The notes under the pieces: model-generated
Database searches by the model: none
Seen by the model: only the letters and a program-made list of their open reading frames with translations
What the model was told of the DNA's origin: nothing
Position numbers and translations under genes: made by a program
Assembly (NCBI GenBank): GCA_045106735.1
Contig: JBGCEZ010000003.1
Location: 46,744 to 110,743 of the forward strand
DNA: 64,000 nt
Origin: JBGCEZ01 sp045106735
GTDB lineage: Bacteria > Planctomycetota > Phycisphaerae > Phycisphaerales > SM1A02
Direction of reading: 5' to 3'
Shown here: positions 59,928 through 64,000 of the stretch, one piece after another
Numbering within the stretch: position 1 is the stretch's first letter
How the letters are laid out: the number at the start of each line of letters is the position of its first letter

Positions 59928-60701
59928 TCAGCTTCCCTCGATCGCCTCGATCAAGACGTCGCGGTTGCCGCGGCCGATGGGCAACTCGGTTCCGTCGCGC
60001 AGAATCGCGACCGACTCCCCGGACTGGCGGTCGGCGCGGACTTCGCGCACCTCGGACACGTTGACGATGGATGACCGGTGGATGCGGACGAACTGGCTCG
60101 ACTGGAGCCGGTTGGCCAGTTCGGTCATGGTGTCGCGGATGAGGTACGTGTCGCTGTCCACGTGGAGCTTGACGTAGTTGCCGGCCGATTCGACCCAACG
60201 CAGTTCGTCCGGACGCAGGCAAAGCAAGCGGCCGGGGGCCCGAAAGATCAGCCGGTCGGGCGTCGAGTTCGACGGCGACAGATCGTGGAGCAGCCCGCCC
60301 TGGGCTTCGTCGCGATGGCCAGCCCGGCGCTCGTTCACGCGTTCAACGCTGCGTTCGAGGGTGCCGGCGAATCGCTCCGGATCGATCGGCTTGAGCACGT
60401 AGTCCAAGGCGTGGTGCTCGAACGCCCGGACCGCGTGTTGATCGAAGGCGGTCACCATCACCACCGCCGGGGCGTCGGCCCCGAGCTCGCTGAGAACATC
60501 GAACCCGTCGACCTCCGGCATCTGGATGTCCAGGAACATCAGGTCCGGCTGCAGCTCGCGCACGCGGTCGATGGCCAGGGCTCCGCCAGCGGCCTCAGCG
60601 ATGACCTCGAAGCGAGCGTCAGCCTGCAGGTGTTCGCGGACGGCGACGCGGCCGTGGACTTCGTCGTCGACGAGCAGCGTACGGATCGGTTCGGTGGTCA
60701 T
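59928..60701 (-). CDS. LytTR-family response regulator
   Basis: The 257-residue protein starts at ATG 60701, overlapping the kinase stop as ATGA. The receiver domain (1-125) has the acidic pair D12-D13 and the phospho-acceptor Asp58 in LMFLDIQMPEVDG, with VVMVTAFDQHAVRAFEHHALDYVLKPI at the end. Residues about 150-255 form the LytTR DNA-binding domain (WVESAGNYVKLHV, FVRIHRSSIVNVSEV). It would regulate target genes when phosphorylated by the adjacent LytS-like kinase. Targets are not apparent. Confidence 0.95.
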   Translation of the reverse strand: MTTEPIRTLLVDDEVHGRVAVREHLQADARFEVIAEAAGGALAIDRVRELQPDLMFLDIQMPEVDGFDVLSELGADAPAVVMVTAFDQHAVRAFEHHALDYVLKPIDPERFAGTLERSVERVNERRAGHRDEAQGGLLHDLSPSNSTPDRLIFRAPGRLLCLRPDELRWVESAGNYVKLHVDSDTYLIRDTMTELANRLQSSQFVRIHRSSIVNVSEVREVRADRQSGESVAILRDGTELPIGRGNRDVLIEAIEGS

Positions 60702-62392
60702 GGGGTTCGCTCCGGCGGCGTCGGCGAATCGGGGATCGGGGAAGCAGATGAGGTTTCGCGGTACGGCACGCGGATCGTGACCGCGAAGCCGGCGTGGGGC
60801 TTGGCGGCGCTTCTGGTGGCCGTCGCACCCGTATCGTCCGTGTCGTCCGTGTCGGATGCTGCGGCGGAGGCGATCTCCACCCGTCCCGCGGGCCCGTGCA
60901 AGCGCTCGACCCGGTCGCGGACGTTGCCGATGCCGACGCCGAGGGTCGGATCGCCGGCGGCGGGATCGAGCCCCGGCCCGTCGTCGGCCACCGTGACGAC
61001 AACGTCGTTGCCTTCGCGCACCGCACTGACCCGAATCTCGCCGAGTGACGCACGCCGTCCGACGCCGTGCTTGATGGAGTTCTCCACCAGGGGCTGAAGG
61101 CTCATCGTCGGCAACAGGCATGGCTCAGTCGCCGGATCGATGTCGAACGTCACGCGAAGTTGTTCGCCGAATCGGACCTGCTCGATTTCCAGGTAGCTCC
61201 GAATGAAGCGGACTTCGTCGGCCAGCGGTGTTTCGTTCGCCCGGACCTCGCGGAAGCTCGTGCGCAACAGGTCGGCCAGGCGATTGAGCATGCGCCGGGC
61301 CTCGGGAACGTCGGAGGCCATGAGCACGTTGATGCTGCTGAGCGTGTTGAACAGGAAGTGGGGCTGCAATTGGCCGCGCAAGACCCGCAACTGGGACCGG
61401 GCCAGCTCCACCTGCAACTCGTCCGCCCGCGCCTGCCGCGTCCGGGCGTCGCCGGCGAACAGCACGCCGTTGATGATCGCGATGAACACGGCGTAGGTGA
61501 TCCCGGCGGGAATCACCCACGTGAGCGGCGGCGGAAATCCGTTCGTGGCGAAGTACTCCGCGTCGGTGAGGCCGGCCGCGACATCAGTTTCGGTGACGGT
61601 CCACATGCCGTCGACCGCCGACGCATCTTCAATCCACGTTTCGTCGACGTCGGCGGCCGGGTCAATGACGGTGAGGCCGCTCGCTTCGGGATGCTCGGGA
61701 TCGAAGGCTGCCCAGTCGATGTCCTCGACCCGTTTCCCCGGAGGCAGCATGATGGCCACCGGAATCTCCTCGACGAAGATGTACTCCGTCACGGTGTTCG
61801 CTCCGCCGTCAGGCTGCACGCCGTCTGGTTGCACACTGTCTGGCTGCACACGGTCTTGCCGCACGCCGTCTTGCTGCACACTGTCTGGCTGCACGCCGTC
61901 TGGCTGCACACGGTCTTGCTGCATGCCGTCCGGCTCGGTCCCTTGGCCGCCGGCGTCGGGCCGGACGTCCGGGACGTACACGCGCCGGCCGTCCTCCGAC
62001 TCCGAGACCATCATGACGGTGTCGGGCTCGATGGACGTGAACAGGTGGCCAAACAGATGGTCGACCACGCGGTGTACTTCGTTTTCGGCCCACGCCGCGC
62101 CGGTGGCCAAGATGAGACCGACGAAGACGTGCGCGACGCATGACCGGACCGAGTGGCCCGTCCCGAATCGGAACCGGATCGCCAGCCACGCGACGAGCGG
62201 CGCCATCACCATCCACGGCACCCAGCCCGTCGCCGCGTGGGCCACGACGTTCCACCAGGGAGCGAGATCTTCAAAGCCGGCGAAGGCATCGACGAGCCCA
62301 AGCCATTGCGTCAGCACCATGACACACGACAGGGCCACGACAACGAGTGCCATGGCCCAGGTCGAGGGCGAGCCGTCGGGACGACGCGTCAT
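60698..62392 (-). CDS. LytS-type sensor histidine kinase with a repeat-bearing sensor insertion
   Basis: The 564-residue protein has three N-terminal membrane helices (about 12-38, 45-72, 82-102). A hydrophilic region of about 180 residues follows, then a fourth helix near 285-305. The kinase domain has the phospho-His in QLQPHFLFNTLSSINVLM (His345) and an ATPase domain (QPLVENSIKHGVG, ADDGPGLDP, GVGIGNVRDR). The region between helices carries eight pentapeptide repeats (residues about 156-195). GGAA lies about 9 nt before the ATG, and the gene begins 29 bp after the TlpA/DUF1579 gene. It probably senses an extracytoplasmic or membrane signal. Confidence 0.92.
   Translation of the reverse strand: MTRRPDGSPSTWAMALVVVALSCVMVLTQWLGLVDAFAGFEDLAPWWNVVAHAATGWVPWMVMAPLVAWLAIRFRFGTGHSVRSCVAHVFVGLILATGAAWAENEVHRVVDHLFGHLFTSIEPDTVMMVSESEDGRRVYVPDVRPDAGGQGTEPDGMQQDRVQPDGVQPDSVQQDGVRQDRVQPDSVQPDGVQPDGGANTVTEYIFVEEIPVAIMLPPGKRVEDIDWAAFDPEHPEASGLTVIDPAADVDETWIEDASAVDGMWTVTETDVAAGLTDAEYFATNGFPPPLTWVIPAGITYAVFIAIINGVLFAGDARTRQARADELQVELARSQLRVLRGQLQPHFLFNTLSSINVLMASDVPEARRMLNRLADLLRTSFREVRANETPLADEVRFIRSYLEIEQVRFGEQLRVTFDIDPATEPCLLPTMSLQPLVENSIKHGVGRRASLGEIRVSAVREGNDVVVTVADDGPGLDPAAGDPTLGVGIGNVRDRVERLHGPAGRVEIASAAASDTDDTDDTGATATRSAAKPHAGFAVTIRVPYRETSSASPIPDSPTPPERTP
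61808..61927. repeat. Eight 15-bp repeats inside the sensor kinase gene
   Basis: Eight head-to-tail units of exactly 15 bp (gtctggctgcacgcc type) encode pentapeptides of the pattern (G/S/R)-V-Q-P-D. They lie in the sensor region between membrane helices 3 and 4. Units differ at a few fixed positions, and similar variants recur in an alternating order, which suggests expansion by unequal exchange. Confidence 0.95.
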
Positions 62393-62421
62393 GCTTGGCG
62401 TTCCGAATCAGTCGGCATCAC

Positions 62422-63759
62422 TCAGAGGTTCCTCCGGGCGACCGAGGTCTCAACCACCTGCACGGCCGGTCCCATCTCGACGTCCATTTCCATGCCACCG
62501 TCGCCAAGGTCCTGCATCGATCCGAAGTCGATCTCGCGGGTGATCGACAGTTCGGCGGCCGAGGAGAACCCGATGATCAGGTTCATCTTGATCTCGGCTT
62601 CTTGGAACTCGGTCGAGTCATCGATGACGACGTTGCCGTTGCCGCCTTCCATGTCTTCGGGCATGTCCATCATCATCTGGATCGTCTCGGTTCGGCTGAA
62701 GACGAGCGTGCCGGCCTTGGCGTCCCACGTGCCGCGGTACATCTTCGGGCTCGTTTCCAGCGGCGAAATCTCGCAGAGATAGTAATCCTGCTTCTCATTG
62801 TCGTAGCCGACGTAGGTGATCGCGGTGATCGGGTCGTCGCCGGGCCGAACATCGGTGATCTGCAGGACGCGGCCACCCTGGATCGACTTGGCCGTGCGGG
62901 TGAAGCTTTCCTTCATGACGGGCATGAAACCATCATCGGGCGTACTGGTCTCAACCGTCCACTCTCCGGCCATGGCCGCGAGCCGCTCATGCCCGGGCCC
63001 GGGGGCAGTCCACTGCATCCGCATGGCGTTCATTTCCGCCATGGTCGACGGCATGTCCGGCATTTCGGGCAGTTCGCCTTCGAGCCCGCCGCCGCCGAAC
63101 CCGCCGCCGCTGAGATCCGGCGTTTCACCGGCCTTGATCTGGTCGATGGCCTTCACCGACACCATCGTCGGATAGGTGTCCGCGGCCAGCGTGCCGTCCG
63201 GGGCAATGATCAGCGTGCGCGGGATGCCGTTGACCTGGTACGCCTTGAGGGACGAGCGGTCGGTATCGAAGCCGATCCACGTGTTGAGCGGTTTCTTGGC
63301 CAGGAATGACGCGACGTGGTCCTGCTTTTCGTCGGTGATGGCGAGGAAGACGACGTTCGGGTCAGCCTTGTAGTGCTCGGCCAGCTCGTTGAGGTGCGGA
63401 AATGCCGCCACGCACGGGGCACACCACGTGGCCCAGAATTCGACGACGACCGTCTTGCCCTTGAAATCGGCCAGGGTCGTGCCGGCGCCGGCGGGGGCCT
63501 GGATCAGCGTCTCGACGCCGAGTTCGAGGGCGGGCTCGCCAACCTTGGGCACGTCGGCTCGGGTGCTGGCCGCGGCCGCGGCGCCGGCGTCAACGCTGGC
63601 GACGGACGGGGCAACGGACGGCGCGACCGACGGTGCGAGGGATGACGCGCTCGTGGCGACGGCCGCGCTCGTTGCGTGGAACGTCGCGCTCAGGGCGACG
63701 AGGGAGAGGGTGGCGCTCACCGCGGGGCGGGTGGCCAGTTTCGAGGCGGCAATGGACAT
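62422..63759 (-). CDS. Exported TlpA-like thioredoxin fused to a DUF1579 domain
   Basis: The start at MSIAASKLATRP has GGAAGG about 10 nt upstream. The 445-residue protein has a signal-like N terminus (16-35), a Ser/Ala/Val-Pro repeat linker, then a TlpA/ResA thioredoxin domain with WATWCAPC (Cys113, Cys116) and GIPRTLIIAPDG. A Gly-rich spacer leads to a DUF1579 domain (LAAMAGEWTVET, GGRVLQITDV, YVGYDNEKQDYYLCEIS, MYRGTWDAKAGTL). It is likely a periplasmic thiol-disulfide oxidoreductase with a lipocalin-like partner domain. It is the first gene of a probable three-gene unit with the two-component system. Confidence 0.9.
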   Translation of the reverse strand: MSIAASKLATRPAVSATLSLVALSATFHATSAAVATSASSLAPSVAPSVAPSVASVDAGAAAAASTRADVPKVGEPALELGVETLIQAPAGAGTTLADFKGKTVVVEFWATWCAPCVAAFPHLNELAEHYKADPNVVFLAITDEKQDHVASFLAKKPLNTWIGFDTDRSSLKAYQVNGIPRTLIIAPDGTLAADTYPTMVSVKAIDQIKAGETPDLSGGGFGGGGLEGELPEMPDMPSTMAEMNAMRMQWTAPGPGHERLAAMAGEWTVETSTPDDGFMPVMKESFTRTAKSIQGGRVLQITDVRPGDDPITAITYVGYDNEKQDYYLCEISPLETSPKMYRGTWDAKAGTLVFSRTETIQMMMDMPEDMEGGNGNVVIDDSTEFQEAEIKMNLIIGFSSAAELSITREIDFGSMQDLGDGGMEMDVEMGPAVQVVETSVARRNL

Positions 63760-64000
63760 GGGGAGGGACCTTCCGATGAATGCGGGGAACGTCCGCCGGG
63801 CCGGAGGCAGTCCGTGCAAGGACTGCCCCCGGCGCCGAACGAACGCATGGGGGGGCGAACGGGCCGAGCCGCAGGCGCTCAGCCATGGTCGGCCGGGATC
63901 GGGCCGGGAATCGCCGACGACGGAAGAAGAGGCCCTCGTCGACAGACCAGTAGACGCGCTGCCATCGTCATTGAGTCGTGCATGGGACGAGCATCGCACT
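63760..64000. other. Right-edge sequence upstream of the TlpA/DUF1579 gene
   Basis: No supported gene, terminator or promoter hexamer was recognised in these 241 bp. Frames running through are Arg/Pro/Ser-rich and lack start signals. Confidence 0.6.

Overview
The window comes from a very GC-rich bacterium, most likely a planctomycete of the Phycisphaerae. The clues are the gene content and protein style: class A RNase P RNA; secreted proteins with FG-GAP repeats, a dockerin-like EF-hand tail ending in a Trp-containing helix, and CC-rich modules; large GspK/PilX-like proteins; Ala/Asp/Gly-rich tails on housekeeping proteins. This placement is inference. No tRNA, insertion sequence, integrase or CRISPR array was found, and the region reads as ordinary chromosome.

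1-13881 (minus strand) is a catabolic block transcribed right to left: hotdog thioesterase, paaF, paaG, paaH, thiolase, paaA, paaB, paaC, paaD, then a 2-oxoacid dehydrogenase (E1 alpha, E1 beta, E2), an E3-like flavoprotein that has lost its catalytic residues, and a truncated membrane protein. It covers phenylacetyl-CoA epoxidation, isomerisation and beta-oxidation. paaK, paaE and paaZ are absent from the window. 13948-18452 holds a membrane-anchored alpha/beta hydrolase, an HglS-type 2-oxoadipate dioxygenase/decarboxylase and class II fumarase. 18526-23907 (minus) is a five-gene pseudopilin operon with two tandem GspK/PilX-like paralogues. 24087-26916 encodes the LptF/LptG LPS-export permeases.

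27127-31075 has YjbQ, a thioredoxin-like protein and two overlapping genes for exported proteins (FG-GAP/dockerin-like and Cys-rich). 31125-36369 (minus) is a complete MacA-MacB-TolC-type export operon. 37000-44817 holds a bacterial PH-domain membrane protein, sucC, a HAD hydrolase, a DUF418 protein, an unrecognised conserved protein, a thioredoxin-domain protein and a degenerate Gfo/Idh-like protein. rnpB is at 44947-45395. It is followed by gcvP, lysA, the pgsA-pgpA phosphatidylglycerol pair (minus), nuoJKLMN of complex I, and finally (minus) a TlpA/DUF1579 lipoprotein-like or exported protein with a LytS/LytTR two-component system.

Two features of organisation run through the window. Many first genes of transcription units have a TAnnnT -10-like hexamer placed 6-8 nt before the start codon, which predicts leaderless mRNAs; rnpB uses the same hexamer. 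Genes with a clear Shine-Dalgarno are a separate class. In addition, many intergenic spacers carry a short tandem repeat whose unit is private to that spacer, and in-frame versions occur inside several exported or membrane proteins. Because of the base composition nearly every gene has long antisense open frames; these were discarded.
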